64,000 nt of DNA from Paragordius varius (Eukaryota; Nematomorpha). The notes beneath the pieces are model-generated. The model did no database searches, had not been told where the DNA came from, and saw only the letters and a list, made by a program, of their open reading frames with translations. Each line of letters opens with the position of its first letter. The stretch's first letter is position 1. Shown in pieces: positions 43,215-58,210 of this stretch. The stretch covers positions 3,844,001 through 3,908,000 of the forward strand of contig OZ176053.1 in the NCBI GenBank assembly GCA_964247055.1. Reading direction: 5' to 3'. A program made the position numbers and the translations under genes.

Positions 43215-43370
43215 ATATAAACCATGATTGTATGGATAATTACAACAATCAACCACACATCTTTAACAAACAAATTATATTAAGCATGATTGTATGGGTA
43301 ATTACAACAATCAACCAAACATCTATAACAAACAAATTATAGTAACCATGATTGTAAGGGTAATTAAAAC
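43215..43370. repeat. E-type island 3 inside domain D
   Basis: This is a shortened island, one monomer fewer than islands 1 and 2, with GATTGTAAGGG at 43350 (927 bp after island 2). The TATATAAACC entry junction and GTAATTAAAAC exit are kept. The missing monomer is one TTAAGCATG / CATCTATAAC copy. Confidence 0.88.
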
Positions 43371-43850
43371 AATCAACCAAACCTCTTTAAAAATCAAATT
43401 ATAAGCATGATTGTATGGATAATTACAACAATCAACTATACCTCTTTAAAAATCAAATTATATTAACCATGATTGTATGGATAATTACAACAATCAACTA
43501 TACCTCTTTAAAAAATTATATCAACCATGATTGTATGGATAATTTCAACAATCAACTATACCTCTTTAAAAATCAAATTATATTAACCATGATTGTATGG
43601 GTAATTTTAACAATCAACCAAACCTCTTTAAAAATCAAATTATATTAAATGATTGTATGGGTAATTACAACAATCATCCATACCTCTTTAAATATCAAAT
43701 TATATTAACCATGATTGTATGGGTAATTTTAACAATCAACCAAACCTCTTTAAAAATCAAATTATATTAACCACGATTGTATGGATAATTACAACAATCA
43801 ACTATACCTCTTTAAAAAACAAATTATATTAACCATGATTGTATGGGTAA

Positions 43851-44950
43851 TTTTAACAATCAATTAAACCTCTTTAAAAATCAAATTATATTAAGCATGA
43901 TTGTATGGATAATTACAACAATCAACCAAACCTCTTTAAAAATCAAATTATATTAACCACGATTGTATGGATAATTACAACAATCAACTATACCTCTTTA
44001 AAAATCAAATTATATTAACCATGATTGTATGGGTAATTATAACAATCAACCAAACCTCTTTAAAAATCAAATTATATTAAGCATGATTGTATGGATAATT
44101 ACAACAATCAACTATACCTTTTTAAAAATCAAATTATATCAACCATGATTGTATGGGTAATTACAACAATCAACCAAACCTCTTTAAAAATCAAATTATA
44201 AGCATGATTGTATGGATAATTACAACAATCAACCAAACCTCTTTAAATCTCAAATTATAAGCATGATTGTATGGGTAATTATAACAATCAACCAAACCTC
44301 TTTAAAAATCAAATTATATTAAATGATTGTATGGGTAATTACAACAATCAACCAAACCTCTTTAAAAATCAAATTATATTAACCATGATTGTATGGGTAA
44401 TTTTAACAATCAACCAAACCTCTTTAAAAATCAAATTATATTAACCACGATTGTATGGATAATTACAACAATCAACCAAACCTCTTTAAAAATCAAATTA
44501 TATTAACCACGATTGTATGGATAATTACAACAATCAACTATACCTCTTTAAAAATCAAATTATATTAACCATGATTGTATGGGTAATTATAACAATCAAC
44601 CAAACCTCTTTAAAAATCAAATTATATTAAGCATGATTGTATGGATAATTACAACAATCAACTATACCTTTTTAAAAATCAAATTATATCAACCATGATT
44701 GTATGGGTAATTACAACAATCAACCAAACCTCTTTAAAAATCAAATTATAAGCATGATTGTATGGATAATTACAACAATCAACCAAACCTCTTTAAATCT
44801 CAAATTATAAGCATGATTGTATGGGTAATTATAACAATCAACCAAACCTCTTTAAAAATCAAATTATATTAAATGATTGTATGGGTAATTACAACAATCA
44901 ACCAAACCTCTTTAAAAATCAAATTATATTAACCATGATTGTATGGGTAA
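43851..44950. repeat. 550-bp nine-monomer higher-order repeat x 2
   Basis: Units are about 43851-44400 and 44401-44950. The marker CTTTAAATCTCAAATT lies at 44241 and 44791, exactly 550 apart, and is followed in both by TATAAGCATG and then the short junction TTAAATGATTG. 550 is nine monomers of 62 less 8, explained by two 59-bp and one 60-bp monomer. The first unit differs by CAATTAAACC at its start. A partial third unit may extend to about 45100. Confidence 0.88.
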
Positions 44951-46079
44951 TTTTAACAATCAACCAAACCTCTTTAAAAATCAAATTATATTAAGCATGA
45001 TTGTATGGATAATTACAACAATCAACCAAACCTCTTTAAAAATCAAATTATATTAACCATGATTGTATGGATAATTACAACAATCAACTATACCTCTTTA
45101 AACATCAAATTATATCAACCATGATTGTATGGGTAATTACAACAATCAACCAAACCTCTTTAAAAATCAAATTATATTAACCACGATTGTATGGATAATT
45201 ACAACAATCAACTATACCTCTTTAAAAATCAAATTATATTAACCATGATTGTATGGATAATTATAACAATCAACTATACCTCTTTAAAAATCAAATTATA
45301 TTAACCATGATTGTATGGATAATTACAACAATCAACTATACCTCTTTAAAAATCAAATTATATTAACCATGATTGTATGGATAATTACAACAATCAACTA
45401 TACCTCATTAAATATCAAATTATATTAACCATTGTATGGGTAATTATAACAATCAACCAAACCTCATTAAAAATCAAATTATAAGCATGATTGTATGGAT
45501 AATTACAACAATCAACCAAACCTCTTTAAAAATCAAATTATATTAACCATGATTGTATGGATAATTAGAACAATCAACTATACCTCTTTAAAAATCAAAT
45601 TATATCAACCATGATTGTATGGGTAATTACAACAATCAACCAAACCTCTTTAAAAATCAAATTATATTAACCACGATTGTATGGATAATTACAACAATCA
45701 ACCAAACCTCTTTAAAAATCAAATTATATTAACCATGATTGTATGGGTAATTATAACAATCAACCAAACCTCTTTAAAAATCAAATTATATTAACCATGA
45801 TTGTATGGGTAATTACAACAATCAACTATACCTCTTTAAAAATCAAATTATATTAACCACGATTGTATGGATAATTACAACAATCAACCAAACCTCTTTA
45901 AAAATCAAATTATATTAACCATGATTGTATGGGTAATTATAACAATCAACCAAACCTCTTTAAAAATCAAATTATATTAACCACGATTGTATGGATAATT
46001 ACAACAATCAACTATACCTCTTTAAAAATCAAATTATATTAACCACGATTGTATGGGTAATTATAACAATCAACCAAAC

Positions 46080-47325
46080 CTCATTAAAAATCAAATTATA
46101 AGCATGATTGTATGGATAATTACAACAATCAACCAAACCTCTTTAAAAATCAAATTATATTAACCATGATTGTATGGATAATTAGAACAATCAACTATAC
46201 CTCTTTAAAAATCAAATTATATTAACCATGATTGTATGGATAATTATAACAATCAACTATACCTCTTTAAAAATCAAATTATATTAACCATGATTGTATG
46301 GATAATTACAACAATCAACTATACCTCTTTAAAAATCAAATTATATTAACCACGATCGTATGGATAATTACAACAATTAACCAAACCTCTTTAAAAATCA
46401 AATTATATTAACCATGATTATATGGGTAATTATAACAATCAACCAAACCTCTTTAAAAACAAATTATATTAACCATGATTGTATGGGTAATTATAACAAT
46501 CAACCAAACCTCTTTAAAAATCAAATTATATTAACCACGATTGTATGGATAATTACAACAATCAACTATACCTCTTTAAAAATCAAATTATATTAACCAC
46601 GATTGTATGGATAATTACAACAATCAACTATACCTCTTTAAAAATCAAATTATATTAACCATGATTGTATGGGTAATTTTAACAATCAACCAAACCTCTT
46701 TAAAAATCAAATTATATTAAGCATGATTGTATGGATAATTACAACAATCAACCAAACCTCTTTAAAAATCAAATTATATTAACCACGATTGTATGGATAA
46801 TTACAACAATCAACTATACCTCTTTAAAAATCAAATTATATTAACCACGATTGTATGGATAATTACAACAATCAACCATACCTCTTTAAAAATCAAATTA
46901 TATTAACCATGATTGTATGGGTAATTTTAACAATCAACCAAACCTCTTTAAAAATCAAATTATATTAAGCATGATTGAATGGATAATTACAACAATCAAC
47001 CAAACCTCTTTAAAAATCAAATTATATTAACCATGATTGTATGGGTAATTATAACAATCAAACAAACCTCTTTAAAAATCAAATTATAAGCATGATTGTA
47101 TGGATAATTACAACAATCAACTATACCTCTTTAAAAATCAAATTATATTAACCATGATTGTATGGATAATTACAACAATCAACTATACCTCTTTAAAAAT
47201 CAAATTATATTAACCATGATTGTATGGATAATTACAACAATCAACCAAACCTCTTTAAAAATCAAATTATATTAACCACGAAGGTATGGATAATTACAAC
47301 AATCAACTATACCTCTTTAAAAATC
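46080..47325. repeat. Diverged older copy of the 1,602-bp unit
   Basis: The stretch shares ATTAGAACAATC (46181 against 47600), CGATCGTATGG (46354 against 47711) and CGAAGGTATGG (47280 against 48634) with the unit that follows. Offsets change from 1,419 to 1,357 to 1,354, so the copies differ by at least one whole monomer and a 3-bp junction change. This makes it an older relative of the two near-identical copies downstream. Confidence 0.78.
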
Positions 47326-47330
47326 AAATT

Positions 47331-48932
47331 ATATTAACCATGATTGTATGGATAATTACAACAATCAACCAAACCTCTTTTATAATCAAATTATATTAAC
47401 CATGATTGTATGGGTAATTATAACAATCAACCAAACCTCTTTAAAAATCAAATTATAAGCATGATTGTATGGATAATTACAACAATCAACCAAACCTCTT
47501 TAAAAATCAAATTATATTAACCATGATTGTATGGATAATTACAACAATCAACCAAACCTCTTTAAAAATCAAATTATATTAACCATGATTGTATGGATAA
47601 TTAGAACAATCAACTATACCTCTTTAAAAATCAAATTATATTAACCATGATTGTATGGATAATTATAACAATCAACTATACCTCTTTAAAAATCAAATTA
47701 TATTAACCACGATCGTATGGATAATTACAACAATTAACCAAACCTCTTTAAAAATCAAATTATATTAACCATGATTATATGGGTAATTATAACAATCAAC
47801 CAAACCTCTTTAAAAACAAATTATATTAACCATGATTGTATGGGTAATTATAACAATCAACCAAACCTCTTTAAAAATCAAATTATATTAACCACGATTG
47901 TATGGATAATTACAACAATCAATACCTCTTTAAATATCAAATTATATTAACCACGATTGTATGGATAATTACAACAATCAACTATACCTCTTTAAAAATC
48001 AAATTATATTAACCATGATTGTATGGGTAATTTTAACAATCAACCAAACCTCTTTAAAAATCAAATTATATTAAGCATGATTGTATGGATAATTACAACA
48101 ATCAACCAAACCTCTTTAAAAATTAAATTATATTAACCACGATTGTATGGATAATTACAACAATCAACTATACCTCTTTAAAAATCAAATTATATTAACC
48201 ACGATTGTATGGATAATTACAACAATCAACTATACCTCTTTAAAAATCAAATTATATTAACCATGATTGTAAGGGTAATTTTAACAATCAACCAAACCTC
48301 TTTAAAAATCAAATTATATTAAGCATGATTGAATGGATAATTACAACAATCAACCAAACCTCTTTAAAAATCAAATTATATTAACCATGATTGTATGGGT
48401 AATTATAACAATCAAACAAACCTCTTTAAAAATCAAATTATAAGCATGATTGTATGGATAATTACAACAATCAACTATACCTCTTTAAAAATCAAATTAT
48501 ATTAACCATGATTGTATGGATAATTACAACAATCAACTATACCTCTTTAAAAATCAAATTATATTAACCATGATTGTATGGATAATTACAACAATCAACC
48601 AAACCTCTTTAAAAATCAAATTATATTAACCACGAAGGTATGGATAATTACAACAATCAACTATACCTCTTTAAAAATCAAATTATATTAACCATGATTG
48701 TATGGATAATTACAACAATCAACCAAACCTCTTTTATAATCAAATTATATTAACCATGATTGTATGGGTAATTATAACAATCAACCAAACCTCTTTAAAA
48801 ATCAAATTATATTAACCATGATTGTATGGATAATTACAACAATCAACTATACCTCTTTAAAAATCAAATTATATCAACCATGATTGTATGGGTAATTACA
48901 ACAATCAACCAAACATCTTTAAAAATCAAATT
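47331..48932. repeat. 1,602-bp higher-order repeat, copy 1
   Basis: This unit is followed directly by a second copy. Markers at a constant offset of 1,602: CGATCGTATGG (47711 and 49313), CAATCAATACCTC (47920 and 49522), GTAAGGGTAATTTTAAC (48268 and 49870) and CGAAGGTATGG (48634 and 50236). The unit begins with a monomer having CTCTTTTATAATC. I saw no internal difference in the parts I compared, which suggests a very recent event. Confidence 0.92.
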
Positions 48933-50534
48933 ATATTAACCATGATTGTATGGATAATTACAACAATCAACCAAACCTCTTTTATAATCAAATTATATTA
49001 ACCATGATTGTATGGGTAATTATAACAATCAACCAAACCTCTTTAAAAATCAAATTATAAGCATGATTGTATGGATAATTACAACAATCAACCAAACCTC
49101 TTTAAAAATCAAATTATATTAACCATGATTGTATGGATAATTACAACAATCAACCAAACCTCTTTAAAAATCAAATTATATTAACCATGATTGTATGGAT
49201 AATTAGAACAATCAACTATACCTCTTTAAAAATCAAATTATATTAACCATGATTGTATGGATAATTATAACAATCAACTATACCTCTTTAAAAATCAAAT
49301 TATATTAACCACGATCGTATGGATAATTACAACAATTAACCAAACCTCTTTAAAAATCAAATTATATTAACCATGATTATATGGGTAATTATAACAATCA
49401 ACCAAACCTCTTTAAAAACAAATTATATTAACCATGATTGTATGGGTAATTATAACAATCAACCAAACCTCTTTAAAAATCAAATTATATTAACCACGAT
49501 TGTATGGATAATTACAACAATCAATACCTCTTTAAATATCAAATTATATTAACCACGATTGTATGGATAATTACAACAATCAACTATACCTCTTTAAAAA
49601 TCAAATTATATTAACCATGATTGTATGGGTAATTTTAACAATCAACCAAACCTCTTTAAAAATCAAATTATATTAAGCATGATTGTATGGATAATTACAA
49701 CAATCAACCAAACCTCTTTAAAAATTAAATTATATTAACCACGATTGTATGGATAATTACAACAATCAACTATACCTCTTTAAAAATCAAATTATATTAA
49801 CCACGATTGTATGGATAATTACAACAATCAACTATACCTCTTTAAAAATCAAATTATATTAACCATGATTGTAAGGGTAATTTTAACAATCAACCAAACC
49901 TCTTTAAAAATCAAATTATATTAAGCATGATTGAATGGATAATTACAACAATCAACCAAACCTCTTTAAAAATCAAATTATATTAACCATGATTGTATGG
50001 GTAATTATAACAATCAAACAAACCTCTTTAAAAATCAAATTATAAGCATGATTGTATGGATAATTACAACAATCAACTATACCTCTTTAAAAATCAAATT
50101 ATATTAACCATGATTGTATGGATAATTACAACAATCAACTATACCTCTTTAAAAATCAAATTATATTAACCATGATTGTATGGATAATTACAACAATCAA
50201 CCAAACCTCTTTAAAAATCAAATTATATTAACCACGAAGGTATGGATAATTACAACAATCAACTATACCTCTTTAAAAATCAAATTATATTAACCATGAT
50301 TGTATGGATAATTACAACAATCAACCAAACCTCTTTTATAATCAAATTATATTAACCATGATTGTATGGGTAATTATAACAATCAACCAAACCTCTTTAA
50401 AAATCAAATTATATTAACCATGATTGTATGGATAATTACAACAATCAACTATACCTCTTTAAAAATCAAATTATATCAACCATGATTGTATGGGTAATTA
50501 CAACAATCAACCAAACATCTTTAAAAATCAAATT
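48933..50534. repeat. 1,602-bp higher-order repeat, copy 2
   Basis: This is the second tandem copy of 47331-48932. It ends with CAACCAAACATCTTTAAAAATC near 50505-50535, after which copy 1 would continue with CATGATTG and the CTCTTTTATAATC monomer, while here CACGATTG follows. Several shorter CGAAGGTATGG stretches lie downstream (50731, 51036, 51711, 51774). Confidence 0.92.
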
Positions 50535-53500
50535 ATATTAACCACGATTGTATGGATAATTACAACAATCAACTATACCTCTTTAAAAATCAAATTATAA
50601 GCATGATTGTATGGATAATTACAACAATCAACTATACCTCTTTAAAAATCAAATTATATTAACCATGATTGTATGGATAATTACAACAATCAACTATACC
50701 TCTTTAAAAATCAAATTATATTAACCACGAAGGTATGGATAATTACAACAATCAACTATACCTCTTTAAAAATCAAATTATATTAACCACGATTGTATGG
50801 ATAATTACAACAATCAACCAAACCTCTTTTATAATCAAATTATATTAACCATGATTGTATGGGTAATTATAACAATCAACCAAACCTCTTTAAAAATCAA
50901 ATTATAAGCATGATTGTATGGATAATTACAACAATCAACCAAACCTCTTTAAAAATCAAATTATATTAACCATGATTGTATGGATAATTACAACAATCAA
51001 CTATACCTCTTTAAAAATCAAATTATATTAACCACGAAGGTATGGATAATTACAACAATCAACTATACCTCTTTAAAAATCAAATTATATTAACCACGAT
51101 TGTATGGATAATTACAACAATCAACCAAACCTCTTTAAAAATCAAATTATATTAACCACGATTGTATGGATAGTTACAACAATCAACCAAACCTCTTTAA
51201 AAATCAAATTATAAGCATGATTGTATGGATAATTACAACAATCAACCAAACCTCTTTAAAAATCAAATTATATTAACCATGATTGTATGGATAATTACAA
51301 CAATCAACTATACCTCTTTAAAAATCAAATTATATCAACCATGATTGTATGGGTAATTACAACAATTAACCAAACATCTTTAAAAATCAAATTATATTAA
51401 CCACGATTGTATGGATAATTACAACAATCAACTATACCTCTTTAAAAATCAAATTATATTAACCATGATTGTATGGGTAATTACAACAATCAACCAAACC
51501 TCATTAAAAATCAAATTATAAGCATGATTGTATGGATAATTACAACAATCAACCAAACTTCTTTAAAAATCAAATTATATTAACCATGATTGTATGAATA
51601 ATTAGAACAATCAACTATACCTCTTTAAAAATCAAATTATATTAACCATGATTGTATGGATAATTACAACAATCAACCAAACCTCTTTAAAAATCAAATT
51701 ATATTAACCACGAAGGTATGGATAATTACAACAATCAACTATACCTCTTTAAAAATCAAATTATATTAACCACGAAGGTATGGATAATTACAACAATCAA
51801 CTATACCTCTTTAAAAATCAAATTATATTAACCATGATTGTATGGATAATTACAACAATCAACCAAACCTCTTTTATAATCAAATTATATTAACCATGAT
51901 TGTATGGGTAATTATAACAATCAACCAAACCTCTTTAAAAATCAAATTATAAGCATAATTGTATGGATAATTACAACAATCAACCAAACCTCTTTAAAAA
52001 TCAAATTATATTAACCATGATTGTATGGATAATTACAACAATCAACTATACCTCTTTAAAAATCAAATTATATCAACCACGATTGTATGGATAATTACAA
52101 CAATCAACTATACCTCTTTAAAAATCAAATTATATTAACCATGATTGTATGGGTAATTATAACAATCAACCAAACCTCTTTAAAAATCAAATTATATTAA
52201 CCATGATTGTATGGGTAATTACAATAATCAACCAAACCTCTTTAAAAATCAAATTATATTAACCACGATTGTATGGGTAATTATAACAATCAACCAAACC
52301 TCTTTAAAAATCAAATTATATTAACCATGATTGTATGGGTAATTATAACAATCATAACCTCTTTAAAAATCAAATTATATTAACCACGATTGTATGGATA
52401 ATTACAACAATCAATTATACCTCTTTAAAAATCAAATTATATTAACCATGATTGTATGGGTAATTATAACAATCAACCAAACCTCTTTAAAAATTAAATT
52501 ATATTAACCATGATTGTATGGGTAATTACAACAATCAACCAAACCTCTTTAAAAATCAAATTATATTAACCACGATTGTATGGATAATAACAACAATCAA
52601 CTATACCTCTTTAAAAATCAAATTATATTAACCATGAATGTATGGGTAATTACAACAATCAACTATACCTCTTTAAAAATCAAATTATATTAACCACGAT
52701 TGTATGGATAAACACAACAATCAACTATACCTCTTTAAAAATCAAATTATATTAACCATGATTGTATGGGTAATTACAACAATCAACCAAACCTCTTTAA
52801 AAATCAAATTATATTAACCATGATTGTATGGATAATTACAACAATCAACTATACCTCTTTAAAAATCAAATTATATTAACCATGATTGTATGGGCAATTA
52901 CAACAATAACCCAAACCTCTTTAAAAATCAAATTATATTAACCATGATTGTATGGATAATTACAACAATCAACTATACCTCATTAAAAATCAAATTATAT
53001 TAACCATGATTGTAGGGTAATTATAACAATCAACCAAACCTCTTTAAAAATCAAATTATAAGCATGATTGTATGGATAATAACAACAATCAACCAAACCT
53101 CTTTTATAATCAAATTATATTAACCATGATTGTATGGATAATTACAACAATCAACTATACCTCTTTAAAAATCAAATTATATCAACCATGATTGTATGGG
53201 TAATTATAACAATCAACCAAACCTCTTTAAAAATCAAATTATATTAAGCATGATTGTATGGATAATTACAACAATCAACCAAACCTCTTTAAAAATCAAA
53301 TTATATTAACCATGATTGTATGGGTAATTATAACAATCAACCAAACCTCTTTAAAAATCAAATTATAAGCATGATTGTATGGATAATTACAACAATCAAC
53401 TATACCTCTTTAAAAATCAAATTATATCAACCATGATTGTATGGGTAATTATAACAATCAACCAAACCTCTTTAAAAATCAAATTATATTAACCATGATT

Positions 53501-53734
53501 GTATGGGTAATTATAACAATCAACCAAACCTCTTTAAAAATCAAATTATATTAACCACGATTGTATGGATAATTACAACAATCAACTATACCTCTTTAAA
53601 AATCAAATTATATTAACCATGATTGTATGGGTAATTATAACAATCAACCAAACCTCTTTAAAAATCAAATTATATTAACCATGATTGTATGGGTAATTAC
53701 AACAATCAACCAAACCTCTTTAAAAATCAAATTA

Positions 53735-56590
53735 TATTAACATCGAAGGTATGGATAATTACAACAATCAACTATACCTCTTCAAAAATCAAATTATATT
53801 AACCATGATTGTTTGGATAATTACAACAATCAACTATACCTCTTTAAAAATCAAATTATATTAACCACGATTGTATGGAACACAACAATCAACTATACCT
53901 CTTTAAAAATCAAATTATAATAACCATGATTGTATGGGTAATTACAACAATCAACCAAACCTCTTTAAAAATCAAATTATATTAACCATGATTGTATGGA
54001 TAATTACAACAATCAACTATACCTCTTTAAAAATCAAATTATATTAACCATGATTGTATGGATAATTACAACAATCATAACCTCTTTAAAAATCAAATTA
54101 TATAACCATGATTGTATGGGTAATTATAACAATCAACCAAACCTCTTTAAAAATCAAATTATATTAACCATGATTGTATGGGTAATTACAACAATCAACC
54201 AAACCTCTTTAAAAATCAAATTATATTAATCACGATTGTATGGATAATAACAACAATCAACTATACCTCTTTAAAAATCAAATTATATTAACCATGATTG
54301 TATGGGTAATCTCAACAATCAACCAAACCTCTTTAAAAATCAAATTATATTAAATGATTGTATGGGTAATTACAACAATCAACCAAACCTCTTTAAAAAT
54401 CAAATTATATTAACCATGATTGTATGGGTAATTTTAACAATCAACCAAACCTCTTTAAAAATCAAATTATATTAACCACGATTGTATGGATAATTACAAC
54501 AATCAACTATACCTCTTTAAAAATCAAATTATATTAACCATGATTGTATGGGTAATTATAACAATCAACCAAACCTCTTTAAAAATCAAATTATATTAAA
54601 CACGATTGTATGGATAATTACAACAATCAACTATACCTCTTTAAAAATCAAATTATATCAACCATGATTGTATGGGTAATTACAACAATCAACCAAACCT
54701 CTTTAAAAATCAAATTATATTAACCACGATTGTATGGATAATTACAACAATCAACTATACCTCTTTAAAAATCAAATTATATTAACCATGATTGTATGGA
54801 TAATTACAACAATCAACTATACCTCTTTAAAAATCAAATTATATCAACCATGATTGTATGGGTAATTACAACAATCAACCAAACCTCTTTAAAAATAAAA
54901 TTTAACCACGATTGTATGGATAATTACAACAATCAACTATACCTCTTTAAAAATCAAATTATATTAACCATGATTGTATGGATAATTACAACAATCAACT
55001 ATACCTCTTTAAAAATCAAATTATATTAACCATGATTGTATGGATAATTACAACAATCAACTATACCTCTTTAAAAATCAAATTATATTAACCATGATTG
55101 TATGGGTAATTATAACAATCCACCAAACCTCTTTAAAAATCAAATTATAAGCATAATTGTATGGATAATTACAACAATCAACTATACCTCTTTAAAAATC
55201 AAATTATATTAACCATGATTGTATGGATAATTACAACAATCAACTATACCTCTTTAAAAATCAAATTATATCAACCATGATTGTATGGGTAAGTACAACA
55301 ATCAACCAAACCTCTTTAAAAATCAAATTATATTAACCACGATTGTATGGATAATTACAACAATCAACTATACATCTTTAAAAATCAAATTATATTAACC
55401 ATGATTGTATGGATAATTACAACAATCAACTATACCTCTTTAAAAATCAAATTATATTAACCATGATTGTATGGATAAATACAACAATACACTATGCCCC
55501 TTTAAAAATCAAATTATATTAACCACGATTGTATGGATAATTACAACAATCAACCAAACCTCTTACACAATCAAATTATATAAACCATGATTGTATGGAT
55601 AATTACAACAATCAACCACACATCTTTAACAAACAAATTATATTAAGCCATGATTGTATGGATAATTACAACAATCAACCAAACATATATAACAAACAAA
55701 TTATAGTAACCATGATTGTATGGATAATTACAACAATCAACCACACATCTTTAACAAACAAATTATATTAAGCCATGATTGTATGGATAATTACAACAAT
55801 CAACCAAACATCTATAACAAACAAATTATAATAACCATGATTGTAAGGGTAATTACAACAATCAATCATACATATTTAACAACCAAATTATATTAACCAT
55901 GAATGTATGGGTAATTACAACAATCAACCATACCTCTTTAACAATCAAATTATATTAAGCCATGATTGTATGGGTAATTACAACAATCAACCATACATAT
56001 TTAACAATCAAATTATACTGAGCCATGATTGTATGGGTAATTACAACAATCAACCATATATCACTCAAATTATATTAACCATGAATGTATGGGTAATTAC
56101 AACAATCAACCATACCTCTTTAACAATAAAATTATATTATCCAAGAATCCATGAATATTTGCAACAATCAACCATACGTCTTTAACAATCAAATTATATT
56201 AACCATGAATGTATGGATAATTACAACAATCAACCATACCTCTTTAATAATCAAATTATATTAACCATGACTGTATGGATAATTATAACAATCAACCATA
56301 CGTATTTAACAAACAAATTATATTAAGCATGATTGTATGGGTAATTACAACAATCAACCAAACATCTATAACAAACAAATTATATTAAGCATGATTGTAT
56401 GGATAATTACAACAATTAACAATACCTCTTTAAAAATAAAATTATATTATCCAAGAATCCATGAATATTTGCAACAATTAACAATACCTCTTACACAATC
56501 AAATTATATTAACCACGATTGTATGGATAATTACAACAATCAATCATACATATTTAACAACCAAATTATATCAAGCATGATTGTATGGGT
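53735..56590. repeat. Duplication that carries the D/E boundary, copy 1
   Basis: This stretch pairs with 56631-59240. Markers: CGAAGGTATGG with CTCTTCAAAAATC and GATTGTTTGG (53744 and 56640), the junction variant AAGCATAATTG (55149 and 57862), GTAAGTACAAC (55289 and 58002), ACTATGCCCC (55491 and 58142) and the whole first E block. The offset is 2,896 on the left, 2,713 in the middle and 2,651 on the right, so copy 2 has lost about three monomers and then one more. Confidence 0.88.
55560..56590. repeat. Domain E, first block
   Basis: E-type monomers begin with CTCTTACACAATC and TATATAAACC, then CACACATCTTTAACAAAC, CATATATAACAAAC, TTATAGTAACC and GATTGTAAGGG. Two divergent CCAAGAATCC monomers lie at 56141 and 56451. 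The block ends near 56590, where CTCTTTAAAAATC monomers resume. Confidence 0.9.
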
Positions 56591-58210
56591 AATTACAACA
56601 ATCAACCAAACCTCTTTAAAAATCAAATTATATTAACCACGAAGGTATGGATAATTACAACAATCAACTATACCTCTTCAAAAATCAAATTATATTAACC
56701 ATGATTGTTTGGATAATTACAACAATCAACTATACCTCTTTAAAAATCAAATTATATTAACCACGATTGTATGGATAAACACAACAATCAACTATACCTC
56801 TTTAAAAATCAAATTATAATAACCATGATTGTATGGGTAATTACAACAATCAACCAAACCTCTTTAAAAATCAAATTATATTAACCATGATTGTATGGAT
56901 AATTACAACAATCAACTATACCTCTTTAAAAATCAAATTATATTAACCGTATGGATAATTACAACAATCATAACCTCTTTAAAAATCAAATTATATTAAA
57001 CACGATTGTATGGATAATTACAACAATCAACTATACCTCTTTAAAAATCAAATTATATAACCATGATTGTATGGGTAATTATAACAATCAACCAAACCTC
57101 TTTAAAAATCAAATTATATTAACCATGATTGTATGGGTAATTACAACAATCAACCAAACCTCTTTAAAAATCAAATTATATTAACCACGATTGTATGGAT
57201 AATAACAACAATCAACTATACCTCTTTAAAAATCAAATTATATTAACCATGATTGTATGGGTAATTACAACAATCAACCAAACCTCTTAAAAAATCAAAT
57301 TATATCAACCATGATTGTATGGATAATTACAACAATCAACTATACCTCTTTAAAAATCAAATTATATTAACCATGATTGTATGGGTAATTACAACAATCA
57401 ACCAAACCTCTTTAAAAATCAAATTATATTAACCACGATTGTATGGATAATTACAACAATCAACTATACCTCTTTAAAAATCAAATTATATTAACCATGA
57501 TTGTATGGATAATTACAACAATCAACTATACCTCTTTAAAAATCAAATTATATCAACCATGATTGTATGGGTAATTACAACAATCAACCAAACCTCTTTA
57601 AAAATCAAATTATATTAACCACGATTGTATGGATAATTACAACAATCAACTATACCTCTTTAAAAATCAAATTATATTAACCATGATTGTATGGATAATT
57701 ACAACAATCAACTATACCTCTTTAAAAATCAAATTATATTAACCATGATTGTATGGATAATTACAACAATCAACTATACCTCTTTAAAAATCAAATTATA
57801 TTAACCATGATTGTATGGGTAATTATAACAATCAACCAAACCTCTTTAAAAATCAAATTATAAGCATAATTGTATGGATAATTACAACAATCAACTATAC
57901 CTCTTTAAAAATCAAATTATATTAACCATGATTGTATGGATAATTACAACAATCAACTATACCTCTTTAAAAATCAAATTATATCAACCATGATTGTATG
58001 GGTAAGTACAACAATCAACCAAACCTCTTTAAAAATCAAATTATATTAACCACGATTGTATGGATAATTACAACAATCAACTATACATCTTTAAAAATCA
58101 AATTATATTAACCATGATTGTATGGATAAATACAACAATACACTATGCCCCTTTAAAAATCAAATTATATTAACCACGATTGTATGGATAATTACAACAA
58201 TCAACCAAAC
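56591..58210. repeat. D-type block between the two E blocks
   Basis: Ordinary D-type monomers (CTCTTTAAAAATC, ATGGATAATT) including CGAAGGTATGG at 56640 and the truncated junction TTAACCGTATGG at 56945. This is the left part of the second copy of the boundary duplication, not an independent domain. Confidence 0.9.

Larger units (their letters stand above)
33802..55559. repeat. Domain D: CTCTTTAAAAATC monomers, 21.8 kb
   Basis: Monomers carry ATGGATAATTAC or ATGGGTAATTATAAC / GTAATTTTAAC, CAACTATACC or CAACCAAACC, and CTCTTTAAAAATC. Junctions are TTAACCATG, TTAACCACG, ATCAACCATG, TTAAGCATG and the 59-bp TATAAGCATG. G+C is lower than in domains A-C (14 of 62 in a typical copy). TTTAAA replaces TTTAACA, removing the second ACAATCA heptamer. 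Rare subtypes such as CGAAGGTATGG, CGATCGTATGG, CTCTTTTATAATC and TTAAATGATTG mark local higher-order repeats. Three small E-type islands interrupt it. There are no genes. Confidence 0.93.

Noticed and set aside
55480-55510. ACTATGCCCC variant as the edge of an inserted element
   Set aside because: It is a single diverged monomer that stays in phase and is simply copied again at 58,142 by the boundary duplication.
34919-57184. Open reading frames of 60-77 codons in the D-type region
   Set aside because: They arise where small length changes (for example CAAATTTATATT or 59- and 60-bp junctions) chance to restore frame. All translate the satellite in several frames, and identical ones at 34919 and 36577 are just the 1,658-bp duplication.
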